In this document: piece after piece, positions 32,109 to 39,558 of the stretch
How the letters are laid out: each line of letters begins with the position of its first letter
Numbering within the stretch: the stretch's first letter is position 1
NCBI GenBank assembly: GCA_002354095.1
Contig: DEKX01000033.1
Location: forward strand, 252-48,413
Reading direction: 5' to 3'
DNA from: Prevotella sp. UBA2711
GTDB lineage: Bacteria; Bacteroidota; Bacteroidia; Bacteroidales; Bacteroidaceae
DNA: 48,162 nucleotides
Notes under the pieces: model-generated
The model's database searches: none
Told to the model about the DNA's origin: nothing
What the model saw: only the letters and a program-made list of their open reading frames with translations
Position numbers and translations under genes: made by a program

Positions 32109-32314
32109 AAAAAAAGAAACGGAGGACGTGGGTCGAATTTGGTGTCACAGCAAGCTCCCAGGCCGGCATGCCTTTCATAGATGCTGCTACTGCCAAACGC
32201 CCACGCCTCCATTGTAGGATGCGTGAGCAGGCAGCCATCGCTTCTATGAAGTCTATTTGAATTTGCCGTTCGGGAGACTAACAAAAGCTGCGGTTGCTTT
32301 ATCTTATATGTCTT
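32109..32314 (-). ncRNA. Structured leader or small RNA with attenuator-like alternative hairpins
   Basis: Transcription from the TACCTTTG box at 32321-32328 would give about 205 nt before a U-run (A-run at 32109-32115 on the plus strand). Pairing option 1: TCATAGA with TCTATGA (plus-strand 32243-32249 and 32175-32181), enclosing CACGC/GCGTG. Option 2: GGAGGCGTGGG (32200-32210) with CCCACGTCCTCC (32121-32132), 11 pairs with one bulge, directly followed by GTTTCTTTTTTT. The left arm of the terminator lies inside hairpin 1, so the two are mutually exclusive, the logic of an attenuator. It precedes the 155-aa gene and vapE. The interpretation is inferred. Confidence 0.45.
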
Positions 32315-32320
32315 CGGTTG

Positions 32321-32328
32321 CAAAGGTA
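32321..32328 (-). promoter_or_regulatory. -7 element TACCTTTG upstream of the structured leader
   Basis: A perfect TAnnTTTG element. A TTG at 32323 that would extend the hypothetical gene lies inside it and cannot be a start. The distance to the ATG at 32056 is about 260 bp, far longer than other leaders in this window. Confidence 0.6.
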
Positions 32329-32407
32329 ATTATTTTCCTTTACAATCCTATACTTTTTGCTAATAATCTTATGAAATTGTCGCTTTTCAGTTCAGTTATC
32401 CATAAAG

Positions 32408-32794
32408 TTATTCGTCTTCGATAGAAATTGTGAATTCAGCTATAATACCCCCGTCAACCGCTATCAGTAGTGAATAATCTCCTTCATCGTATGAAGACAT
32501 ATCATAGACAAAGGTCTGCCCATATACGGCACTGATATTGTCACTTTCATATACTACTCCATTCTGTGCAATAGTAATTTCAGCAGAACTGATAGCAGTA
32601 TTAAACAGCACTGTCAATTCACCCGTCTCAGCATCGATGTCCGCAAGTACTGGATGGAAAGCGGGGGCTTTTGGCCGATAAGGAAATGGTGTTGTTGGTT
32701 TGGGCTTTAGAATATACATCTTTGCTTCAGCATTAACAGCCCCGAAAAATAGGAAAGACATTCCTAACATGAATGATAATAATACTTTTTTCAT
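32408..32794 (-). CDS. Small exported DUF3244-like protein
   Basis: 128 residues with a signal peptide ending near NAEAK. The mature part is one small beta-sandwich-like domain (LADIDAETGELTVLFNTA, EITIAQNGVVYESDN, GDYSLLIAVDGG), consistent with the DUF3244 family of Bacteroides and Prevotella, whose function is unknown. It is divergent from a TPR membrane protein, an arrangement I associate with this family. Its own promoter is at 32816-32823. Confidence 0.75.
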   Translation of the reverse strand: MKKVLLSFMLGMSFLFFGAVNAEAKMYILKPKPTTPFPYRPKAPAFHPVLADIDAETGELTVLFNTAISSAEITIAQNGVVYESDNISAVYGQTFVYDMSSYDEGDYSLLIAVDGGIIAEFTISIEDE

Positions 32795-32815
32795 AATACT
32801 TTAGTTTTTTGACTG

Positions 32816-32823
32816 CAAAAGTA
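32816..32823 (-). promoter_or_regulatory. -7 element TACTTTTG for the DUF3244-like gene
   Basis: A TAnnTTTG element 21 bp upstream of the ATG at 32794 on the minus strand. The rest of the 275-bp divergent spacer is AT-rich and shows no gene. Confidence 0.6.
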
Positions 32824-33069
32824 CTGAATCCGCAACAATTGACCAAGATAAGTCCTTGAAAACTTTATGCGCAGCCGTTTTTCTGCTATAACAACTGAAC
32901 GCTTTGTTTATCAAGCTGTTATATTCTTCTTTATAAAATTTAAAACTGAACAAAAAACGCTTGATGACGCTAAGAATACTTGTAAAACGTTGTTTTTCCT
33001 TTCTAAAATCACTGAAAAAGAATCGATAAACGATATTTCTTTGTATCTTTACAACCAAAAAACGGTTCT

Positions 33070-34641
33070 ATGAATAAAAACCTTACTTTTGCTATTTTCG
33101 CTACATTATCACTATGTGGATGTGGATATCAATCCATTACCCAAAAACTGAGTGCCATTGATTCTCTTGTAAATGATGATAATTATGACTCTGCTTATTA
33201 TGAGGTGAGAAAGATAAATACTGAATCGATAAATAGTCCAGAAGACAGTGCTCACTACTATCTTCTGCTATATCGGACGAGTATGCTCATTGGTAGTGCA
33301 TGCCTGCCTGACTCACTCATCGATTATTCTATCTCATACTATGACAAGGCAGATAATGGAGAAAAACTATGCGACGCTTATTATTATAAGGCAGTAGCCG
33401 AAGTCAACAAAGGAAAGTATAACCAAGCCATTGTTTTATCCAAGCAAGCCGAGGAATGGGCAAAACAAATAAACAAGCCAGGGGAACTTCTCAAAATATC
33501 AGAACTGATTGCATACATCAACGGGGTTTATGGCAACAATGATTTACAACTTCAATATGCCAAACAATCGTTGAAATATGCCATGGAGATAGGGAAGAAG
33601 AACTGGATAGTCATTTCGTATTGCAGAATATGTGAAGCGTATCAAGCGCAAGAGAAAATTGACAGTGCACTCATGTATGCCGATAAAATCATGGAAAATA
33701 TTCATCATGCTGATACTACCAATATACCATACTTCTTAAATACAATAGGTTCAGCTTATATAGAGAAAGATATTGCTAAGGCAAAAAAAGTTCTCGAAAA
33801 GTCTCTCACATATAAGCCTTTGGCAAGAACGTATGAAAACCTTGCTTACATCTATTATATAAAAGGTAAAGGAAAGGAGGCTTATGAACTATGGAAACAG
33901 GCGTTGTTGACGGATGATAATGCCCCAAAAGACAGAATTCTCTTCAATATACTCCAATATGATTTAGAGCATCATAATGTAATGGACGTAAGCAAACAGA
34001 TTTATGACATATACGCTATCAAGGACAGTCTGAACGATGCCCTTAAAGACAGGAGCTTACTGAAGATACAACAGGAGTACGATAAACAGGTTGCTCATGA
34101 CCAGCATGAGCAAGAGCTGTTAAGATGGGGTGTCGCAGTTCTGGCACTTATAGTTATCATACTGCTTTTAATAGGATATATCCAATACCGACGGCACAAG
34201 GCTAAACTCCTGTTGGCAGAACAGCAAATGACTATCAGTAACTATCTAACAGAAATCAAAAGCCTGAAGAACAATCAAGATGGAACGGAACAACAGATAG
34301 CCGATCTGAATCAGAAAATCAATGATCTGATAGAGCAAGACTCTCCAAGACTATATCGAGGAAAGATGCTCTACGACCATATCATGCAGAACGGTACAAC
34401 TGTTTCCTGGGGTAAAGACGACTATCAGTGTTTCGTTGATTTTTATAAGGCCAACGATTTATCCACCTATAACAAAATCGTCAAGAAGCATCATCCCAAG
34501 ACCATCCACAACACATTCTTCCTGATTCTGTATGCTATAGGAAAAACTGACAAGCAGGTACAAACCATTATGGCTATCACCCAAGAAGCCATTCGCTCAA
34601 CAAGATTCAGAATCAGGGAGAATAATAAGAAGAGGGGCTGA
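33070..34641 (+). CDS. TPR-repeat membrane protein with C-terminal helix-turn-helix-like region
   Basis: 523 residues. The N-terminus is a lipoprotein-type signal (FATLSLCGC). About 300 residues of degenerate tetratricopeptide repeats follow (YYKAVAEVNKGKYNQAIVLS, ENLAYIYYIKGKGKEAYELW). One membrane span (LLRWGVAVLALIVIILLLIG, around residue 365) is followed by a coiled coil. The C-terminal 90 residues end in NTFFLILYAIGKTDKQVQTI followed by TQEAIRSTRFRIRENN, which resembles the LuxR-type helix-turn-helix tail of other Bacteroidota TPR regulators. It may be a membrane-tethered regulator sensing something periplasmic, perhaps acting on the DUF3244 gene. A near-consensus TATCTTTA is at 33044-33051. 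Confidence 0.75.
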   Translation: MNKNLTFAIFATLSLCGCGYQSITQKLSAIDSLVNDDNYDSAYYEVRKINTESINSPEDSAHYYLLLYRTSMLIGSACLPDSLIDYSISYYDKADNGEKLCDAYYYKAVAEVNKGKYNQAIVLSKQAEEWAKQINKPGELLKISELIAYINGVYGNNDLQLQYAKQSLKYAMEIGKKNWIVISYCRICEAYQAQEKIDSALMYADKIMENIHHADTTNIPYFLNTIGSAYIEKDIAKAKKVLEKSLTYKPLARTYENLAYIYYIKGKGKEAYELWKQALLTDDNAPKDRILFNILQYDLEHHNVMDVSKQIYDIYAIKDSLNDALKDRSLLKIQQEYDKQVAHDQHEQELLRWGVAVLALIVIILLLIGYIQYRRHKAKLLLAEQQMTISNYLTEIKSLKNNQDGTEQQIADLNQKINDLIEQDSPRLYRGKMLYDHIMQNGTTVSWGKDDYQCFVDFYKANDLSTYNKIVKKHHPKTIHNTFFLILYAIGKTDKQVQTIMAITQEAIRSTRFRIRENNKKRG

Positions 34642-34711
34642 TATGAAAGCCCTTGCGGCTTCAAGATAACAAAATAATCATGGGGATGGGGGGTAAAAAT
34701 CTGTCAAATAT

Positions 34712-34743
34712 TTGTGCTAATTCATAGGAAATGTGTACCTTTG
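34712..34743 (+). promoter_or_regulatory. Promoter of the 54-aa small gene
   Basis: -33 TTG at 34712-34714 and -7 TACCTTTG at 34736-34743, 21 bp apart. Only 4 bp separate the box from the ATG, so the message is probably leaderless. Confidence 0.65.
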
Positions 34744-34747
34744 CGTT

Positions 34748-34912
34748 ATGGAAAAGGACAAAGACTTCATCAGTGACGAAATATATGGTAACAGACTCCT
34801 TATCAGTGTGAGGGCTGATCAGACAGAATTGAGTGACAACATCCGGGTTGCAAGAGATAAGGAATCTATTAAACAACTGATAAGTGGTGTAATAGAAAAA
34901 CTGAGGACATAA
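34748..34912 (+). CDS. Small hypothetical protein (54 aa)
   Basis: A charged 54-residue protein starting MEKDKDFISDEIYGNRLLIS and ending VIEKLRT, with no signal peptide or membrane span. The pattern of a short strand region then an amphipathic helix (ESIKQLISGVIEKL) suggests a small folded domain. Support for its being real is the complete promoter directly before the ATG and a balanced codon composition. Its last codons and stop form the left arm of a hairpin (34903-34931) that also ends a convergent RNA. No family recognised. Confidence 0.6.
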   Translation: MEKDKDFISDEIYGNRLLISVRADQTELSDNIRVARDKESIKQLISGVIEKLRT

Positions 34913-35007
34913 CCTTGTGGGCTATGTCCTCGAATGGTGGTCAGAAAGGTCCAGCTTGAATTTTGCTACGAAAGCAAATCGTTCGCGCCCTCTGACGACA
35001 TTCTGAC
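34896..35007 (-). ncRNA. Candidate small RNA convergent with the 54-aa gene
   Basis: A perfect -7 box (35012-35019, minus strand) would start transcription near 35007. The RNA would begin with GTCAGAA, which pairs with TTCTGAC (plus-strand 35001-35007 with 34940-34946). Inside is a hairpin with a perfect 6-bp stem (34962-34967 with 34973-34978, 5-nt loop). The 3' end is a terminator: GAGGACATA pairs with TATGTCCTC (34903-34911 with 34923-34931), followed by AGTTTTTC. Promoter, folded body and terminator together define about 112 nt. It contains only an 11-codon frame. This is the main content of the 305-bp gap at 34913-35217. Confidence 0.5.
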
Positions 35008-35011
35008 ACTG

Positions 35012-35019
35012 CAAAGATA
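35012..35019 (-). promoter_or_regulatory. -7 element TATCTTTG of the candidate small RNA
   Basis: A perfect TAnnTTTG element on the minus strand with no coding gene downstream of it; its position coincides with the start of the folded RNA. Confidence 0.5.
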
Positions 35020-35189
35020 GTAAGTTTTTCCGAAACTTCCAAATAAACAACTGATTTTTTGCCTTTTTACACCCCATTTTCTCCTAGAATCAGTTTCCAT
35101 ACGGAATGCAAAGGTACAAATAATAAAACTAACGCCTATAGCATTTAATGTTTTTTTCTTGTTCAGGAAACTATTTCAAAAAGTTTTTG

Positions 35190-35197
35190 TATCTTTG
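35190..35197 (+). promoter_or_regulatory. -7 element TATCTTTG for the M15 peptidase gene
   Basis: A perfect TAnnTTTG element 20 bp upstream of the ATG at 35218. Confidence 0.65.
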
Positions 35198-35217
35198 CCG
35201 CCTAAATTAGGAATGAA

Positions 35218-35967
35218 ATGAAGAAAGGTATGATTGGGATGCTGACCGCCATCCTGTTAAGCGGTCTTTCGACGAGTGGCTGCGCCACCAATAGCAATGC
35301 GACTACGATACCGACCTCACTCAGTGAGTGGAAGGCTGGCAACACGGTAACCGAAGCAGAAATCAAGGCTTACGGCGGACTGGACAAGTGCTTTGCCGCA
35401 GAACCCATTCCCGACGGGGTGTGGCAGCGAATGCAGGGTAAGACCTACAAGGAGAATCCACATATAGGACGCAACGACCTGCGCCATATCCGTGCCTTGC
35501 ACTGGGACTATGACAAAAAGATCCACGTCGGCGAGATGATAGTCAACAAGCAGATAGCTGATGTAGTGGTGCGCATTTTCCGACAGCTCTACGATGCCAA
35601 GTATCCTATTCAGCGGATGCTGCTGCCCGATGTCTATGATGCTGACGACGAGAAACAGATGCGCGACAACAACTCTTCGTGCTTTTGCTATCGTGCCATT
35701 GCCGGTAGCACGAAACTCTCAAAACATGCCAGAGGGTTGGCTATAGACATCAATACGCTCTATAACCCATACTACAAAGACCGTAAGGACGGCACCCGCT
35801 TCATCCAACCTGCCACAGCCGCCAAATACTGTGACCGCACTGGCAACTTCCCCTACAAGATAGACAAGCAGGATCTCTGCCTGCGTCTTTTCACCGAGGC
35901 TGGATTTGAGTGGGGCGGTACATGGACTTCCTGCAAGGACTTTCAGCATTTTGAGCTCATAGAATAG
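35218..35967 (+). CDS. Exported M15-family metallopeptidase (D,D/L,D-carboxypeptidase-like)
   Basis: 249 residues. A signal or lipoprotein-type N-terminus (ILLSGLSTSGCATN) suggests anchoring through C22. The zinc-peptidase domain follows: HARGLAIDIN supplies H170 and D177, and DFQHFE near the C-terminus supplies H244, the usual three ligands of the M15 (VanY/extensin-like) group. A WGGTWTSCKDF segment precedes the last histidine. It probably trims peptidoglycan stem peptides in the envelope. Monocistronic, between its own promoter and a bidirectional terminator. Confidence 0.88.
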   Translation: MKKGMIGMLTAILLSGLSTSGCATNSNATTIPTSLSEWKAGNTVTEAEIKAYGGLDKCFAAEPIPDGVWQRMQGKTYKENPHIGRNDLRHIRALHWDYDKKIHVGEMIVNKQIADVVVRIFRQLYDAKYPIQRMLLPDVYDADDEKQMRDNNSSCFCYRAIAGSTKLSKHARGLAIDINTLYNPYYKDRKDGTRFIQPATAAKYCDRTGNFPYKIDKQDLCLRLFTEAGFEWGGTWTSCKDFQHFELIE

Positions 35968-35980
35968 GCGCTGAATTTAC

Positions 35981-36031
35981 AGATAGAAAAAAAGAACACA
36001 GAGGAAATCCTTCTGTGTTCTTTTTCTATCT
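35981..36031. terminator. Bidirectional terminator
   Basis: AGAACACAGA pairs with TCTGTGTTCT, extended outward by complementary A/T runs and AGATAG/CTATCT. It serves the convergent M15 and YpfJ genes. Confidence 0.88.
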
Positions 36032-36042
36032 TTACGCACTGA

Positions 36043-36915
36043 TTAAAGCTCAGCATCAGAGCACTGGAATGTGGTGCCTTTCGACATGTCGCCCGTTTCC
36101 AGTCCGAGCTTGAACCACTTCATGCGCTGCTTGCTGGTGCCGTGGTTGAACGACTCGGGAACGGCATAGCCACGTGCCTTCTTCTGCAGATAGTCGTCGC
36201 CTATGACTTGCGCACACCTGATGGCTTCCTCGATGTCGCCGTCTTCGAGCGAACCGAAGCGCTTATTGTCATGATGAGCCCAAACACCTGCATAGAAATC
36301 TGCCAACAGTTCGAGGCGCACACTGAGTTTATTAGCTTCTGCCTCTGGCAGTCTTGACATCTGCTCGTGGACCTTGGCAAGAATACCGGTCAGATTCTCC
36401 ACATGGTGACCCACCTCGTGCGCTATCACGTAGGCATAGGCAAAGTCGCCACTGGCTCCCAACTGCTGTTGCATGGTGGTGAAGAAAGAGAGGTCGATGT
36501 AGAGTTTCTGGTCGCCTGGGCAATAGAACGGACCCATAGCTGCCGAACCCTGTCCACAGGCGGTAGCTGTTCCGTCGGTATAGAGCACCATCTTAGGCAC
36601 TACATACTGAGCCCCGTTCTGGCGGAAAATCTCAGTCCATACGTCTTCTGTACCAGCCAGTATCTGGGTCGAGAACTTAGCCATTGCCTGCTCCTCCTCG
36701 GTAAACTGGGGCTGACCTTCCGTCACCTCCGTATTACCGCCAAAGTTATTCTGCTGAACCTGTTGCATCACAGCTGTTACAGGGTCGCCACCTGACAGCC
36801 AGGCAAAGAGAGCTACCATAATGATACCACCGATGCCAAGACCGGCTTTTGCGCCACCGCCCATACCACGGCGGTCTTCAACGTTCGAGCTTTCTCGTCT
36901 TCCGTCTAATCTCAT
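36043..36915 (-). CDS. YpfJ-family neutral zinc metallopeptidase
   Basis: 290 residues. The N-terminus MRLDGRRESSNVEDRRG is the typical cytoplasmic start of this family. A glycine-rich segment and a single membrane span (about residues 29-43) follow, then a linker and the peptidase domain. The zinc motif HEVGHH is at 166-171, with a later LELLADFYAGVWAHH supplying the third ligand, and SFNHGTSKQRMKWFKLG at the end. Substrates are unknown. It follows the second cytidylate-kinase-like gene by 15 bp and is probably cotranscribed with it. Confidence 0.92.
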   Translation of the reverse strand: MRLDGRRESSNVEDRRGMGGGAKAGLGIGGIIMVALFAWLSGGDPVTAVMQQVQQNNFGGNTEVTEGQPQFTEEEQAMAKFSTQILAGTEDVWTEIFRQNGAQYVVPKMVLYTDGTATACGQGSAAMGPFYCPGDQKLYIDLSFFTTMQQQLGASGDFAYAYVIAHEVGHHVENLTGILAKVHEQMSRLPEAEANKLSVRLELLADFYAGVWAHHDNKRFGSLEDGDIEEAIRCAQVIGDDYLQKKARGYAVPESFNHGTSKQRMKWFKLGLETGDMSKGTTFQCSDAEL

Positions 36916-36930
36916 AATCTTATCTAGTTA

Positions 36931-37584
36931 TTATTGTTTCTGAGAATCTTCAATATATTGCATGATGAGTGCTGCAGCATCGTCCTCATTGATAGAGTCC
37001 ATATTAATCACCAAGTCGTAATTGCGAGTGTCGTAACGCGATTCACCTGTATATTTGGTCACATAGTTATCACGCATCTTGTCAATCCGACGGATGGTCT
37101 TCTCTGCCTCCTCAGCCGACATATTCTGTTTCTTCATCAGACGCTGGATACGTTTCTCCATAGGAGCCTGAATAAGAACGTTGATGTGGTTGGGATGATG
37201 GCGGAACACAAAGAATCCGCTACGACCTGTGATAACACAAGAACCGTTTTCTGCCATAGCCAGCAACATTTCTTTCTCAACCTTGAAGATTTGTTGGGTT
37301 GTCACCAGTTTTGGTTCATCACCAACGGCAATACTATAATACTGATGACGCATCGTTTCACCTACAGACACGACACGGCTGAAATCCGACCACCAATTAT
37401 TTTTTCTTCCTTTTAGGTTTTCAATCTCTTCAACGGTCAGATGATATTTCTCCTCTAAAGCCTTTACCAATGCCTTATCATAGAAATCCACGCCCAACTT
37501 AGCTGCCAATTTCTCACCGACAGTACGCCCACCTGAACCCAGTTCACGGTTGATGGCAATGACAAATTTTTCTTTTAAATTCAT
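36931..37584 (-). CDS. Cytidylate-kinase-like family protein (copy 2)
   Basis: 217 residues, clearly paralogous to the protein at 6070-6684. Both have INRELGSGGRTxG at the N-terminus, a WWSDF/WWSEM segment, a VITGRSGFFVF (VAGRTGFLIF) motif and SRYDTRNYD. The arginine in place of the Walker lysine is shared. The region between residues 65 and 100 differs most, so substrate specificity may differ. Promoter at 37629-37636; ypfJ follows downstream. Confidence 0.85.
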   Translation of the reverse strand: MNLKEKFVIAINRELGSGGRTVGEKLAAKLGVDFYDKALVKALEEKYHLTVEEIENLKGRKNNWWSDFSRVVSVGETMRHQYYSIAVGDEPKLVTTQQIFKVEKEMLLAMAENGSCVITGRSGFFVFRHHPNHINVLIQAPMEKRIQRLMKKQNMSAEEAEKTIRRIDKMRDNYVTKYTGESRYDTRNYDLVINMDSINEDDAAALIMQYIEDSQKQ

Positions 37585-37628
37585 AGTTTTATCTTAAACT
37601 TCAGTTATGATTCAAAACACTTCCGCTG

Positions 37629-37636
37629 CAAAGTTA
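37629..37636 (-). promoter_or_regulatory. -7 element TAACTTTG for the kinase-ypfJ operon
   Basis: A perfect TAnnTTTG element on the minus strand, 44 bp upstream of the ATG at 37584. Confidence 0.6.
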
Positions 37637-37689
37637 CGAAAAGTCGAGAGCAAAACAAAGAAAAACTTTTCTTTTTTTGCCGAGACAGA

Positions 37690-37719
37690 GTAACTTCGCG
37701 ACTTTTGTCGCAAAGTTAC
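37690..37719. other. Hairpin containing a second TAACTTTG box
   Basis: GTAACTTCGCGAC (37690-37702) pairs with GTCGCAAAGTTAC (37707-37719), 13-bp arms with one mismatch and a TTTT loop. The right arm, read on the minus strand, is a perfect -7 box. It may be a terminator for the PPTase gene, an operator, or a second promoter for the kinase gene. Confidence 0.5.
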
Positions 37720-37761
37720 AAAAATATTTTGCATTTACACAGCATAAGATTGAAAAAAAAA

Positions 37762-38319
37762 TTAATAGACAACAGAGTAAACGTAGCCTCGCGGCTCGTT
37801 GACAATGGTTTGTATCTGATTGGCGAAACCAATCAGCACGTTTTTCAGGTCGTTACGGATGCCCTCACCCGAAAGTTTCAGCACGGCTTCCTTCATCGTC
37901 CAATAGCGGATAAAGGCTAAGGCGGGGTTCGGAGATTGCGTGATTGCTGCTATCTCGTCATCGTTCATGGTGTAGTGAACAAGTGATTCCCGATACTCCC
38001 TGATGCTTTCAACATCTATTCCGACTGGCGTTTCGCTGATGGCACAGATGGCTGCCTCGCGACAATGACTCATATTGAAATGTATCTCTGGATGGCCAAG
38101 GATAAAGGGTTTGCCATGTTCACCATATTCAAAGACGGGTTTTTCCGTGATGCCATACTCTTTCCGTAAGCCTTCGCAGAGCAACAGATAAGCAGCCGCA
38201 CAGGTTTTACGCCCCTGTTCGTGCTTAAACTTCAAAGCCTGTTCCCTACGCTGTTCTGATAATAAAGGTAAAGCAGCTTCGAAATCAAAATTGGCTATAT
38301 CATCATTCAGGTAAACCAT
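37762..38319 (-). CDS. 4'-phosphopantetheinyl transferase superfamily protein
   Basis: 185 residues. Transfers phosphopantetheine from CoA to carrier proteins. The two signature motifs are present: GIDVESI (metal-binding aspartate) and WTMKEAVLKLSGEG. The upstream segment EIHFNMSHCREAAICAI is also typical. The frame is open to 38574 through rmuC, but the ATG at 38319, which overlaps the end of rmuC by 17 bp, gives the right family N-terminus. It is the Sfp-like rather than the AcpS type by length; the partner carrier protein is not visible. Confidence 0.9.
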   Translation of the reverse strand: MVYLNDDIANFDFEAALPLLSEQRREQALKFKHEQGRKTCAAAYLLLCEGLRKEYGITEKPVFEYGEHGKPFILGHPEIHFNMSHCREAAICAISETPVGIDVESIREYRESLVHYTMNDDEIAAITQSPNPALAFIRYWTMKEAVLKLSGEGIRNDLKNVLIGFANQIQTIVNEPRGYVYSVVY

Positions 38320-39523
38320 TGTCTGCCTTTGGTATGCGGCGGTTGGGATTCTCCTTGGCACCCAGGTCAATGAGTTCACGCCCTTTCTGCACCACACTCT
38401 GCCGTCCTTCTTCCAGTTTGTTTTTCGAGAAATCAAAGGCTTTGCGCGCCTGTTCCAATTGTTCGCCCACTTTGTTATACCTTTGGATAAAGTCGCCCAG
38501 GCGGTCCAACAGCTGTTCGGCAATTCCGAACACCTTCTCCTGATTCTCTGCCTGCTGATTCTGTACCCAGGCAATGTGTATCATGTGGAGAATACCCAAC
38601 AGATTCTGTTCGCCTGTAATAAACACCTTGCGCTCAAAAGCCTCGCGCCACAGCGTGGGGTCGTTGGCCAATGCCAGCTGCAGGGAACTTTCGAAGGGTA
38701 CAAACATAATCACAAAGTCTATCGCTTCGCGAGGAGCTTTGATGTATTTCGAATAATCTTTGCGCGCCAGTTCTGTCACATGACTGCGGATAGACTTGAT
38801 ATGCTCTTGCAGGGCACGTTCCTTTTCGGTCGGGTCTTCCGCATTGACATAGCGCTGATAGGCAACCAGCGACACCTTTGAGTCGATGACGGCATCCTGT
38901 CCCTGAGGATAATGCAGAATGACATCGGGCTGCATCTCTTTGCCCGTATCATCATTCTTCAGCGGTCTGCCCTGCTCGTCGCGCAGTCGGGCTTGTACCT
39001 CATAATGGATGCCTTCGGTGAGTCCCTGAGAAGCGAGCAAATCGCCTAAGATGATTTCACCCATATTGCCACTCACCTTATTGTCGCGACGTAAGACATT
39101 GGCGAGCGATTCCGCTTTCTCGCCAATCTCACGGTTCGACTCCATCATCAGCCTCAGCTGTTCACGCAGCGAAGCATTCTGAGCCGTGTGGTCCTTGGTG
39201 TTCTCGTTGATAGCCTTACGCATTTCACTGATGGCATCTTTCAAGGGCTGCGTCACTCCAGCCATCGTCTCCTTATTGGATTCTTTCAGTTTCGAAGCAC
39301 TCTGTTCCAGCACCTGCTGTGCCATGTTCATAAACTGGGCGTCGCGTTTCTGCTGCTCTTCCTGTTTTTCTCCCTGGGCATCTGCTACCTGTTGACGCAA
39401 GTGTTCCAACTGCACGTCTTTCCGCGCGCCCTCGATACGGAGCGCATCCATCCGTCGGTCCATCAGCACATACAGGATGGTACCTCCGATTCCAATACCT
39501 ATTAATATATATAGAGCTATCAT
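38303..39523 (-). CDS. rmuC: DNA recombination protein RmuC
   Basis: 406 residues. An N-terminal membrane anchor (about 1-17) is followed by a long coiled coil with MDRRMDALRIEGARKDVQLE, then the RmuC nuclease-like domain with GNMGEIILGDLLASQGL, PDVILHYPQGQDAVIDSKVSL and FVIMFVPFES. RmuC limits recombination at inverted repeats by an unclear mechanism. Its -7 box is 5 bp from the ATG, suggesting a leaderless message. The PPTase gene overlaps its 3' end. Confidence 0.94.
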   Translation of the reverse strand: MIALYILIGIGIGGTILYVLMDRRMDALRIEGARKDVQLEHLRQQVADAQGEKQEEQQKRDAQFMNMAQQVLEQSASKLKESNKETMAGVTQPLKDAISEMRKAINENTKDHTAQNASLREQLRLMMESNREIGEKAESLANVLRRDNKVSGNMGEIILGDLLASQGLTEGIHYEVQARLRDEQGRPLKNDDTGKEMQPDVILHYPQGQDAVIDSKVSLVAYQRYVNAEDPTEKERALQEHIKSIRSHVTELARKDYSKYIKAPREAIDFVIMFVPFESSLQLALANDPTLWREAFERKVFITGEQNLLGILHMIHIAWVQNQQAENQEKVFGIAEQLLDRLGDFIQRYNKVGEQLEQARKAFDFSKNKLEEGRQSVVQKGRELIDLGAKENPNRRIPKADNGLPE

Positions 39524-39528
39524 AACTG

Positions 39529-39536
39529 CAAAATTA
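39529..39536 (-). promoter_or_regulatory. -7 element TAATTTTG for rmuC
   Basis: A perfect TAnnTTTG element ending 5 bp before the ATG at 39523 (spacer CAGTT). The same spacing is seen at dnaG. Confidence 0.65.
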
Positions 39537-39558
39537 CAAATAAAATATCAAATACGCA

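Noticed and set aside
32057..32323. Upstream coding extension of the 155-aa gene
   Set aside because: The only start at the far end (TTG) lies inside a -7 promoter box, and the stretch forms terminator-like RNA structures. An internal ATG at 32212 cannot be fully excluded.
28380..32330. Transposase, integrase or insertion-sequence ends around the vapE island
   Set aside because: No recombinase gene and no matching terminal or direct repeats were seen at the borders, so I do not call it an active mobile element.
34678..34700. G-rich tract (GGGGATGGGGGG) as a possible quadruplex
   Set aside because: Only two to three G-runs are present; too few for a standard four-tract quadruplex.
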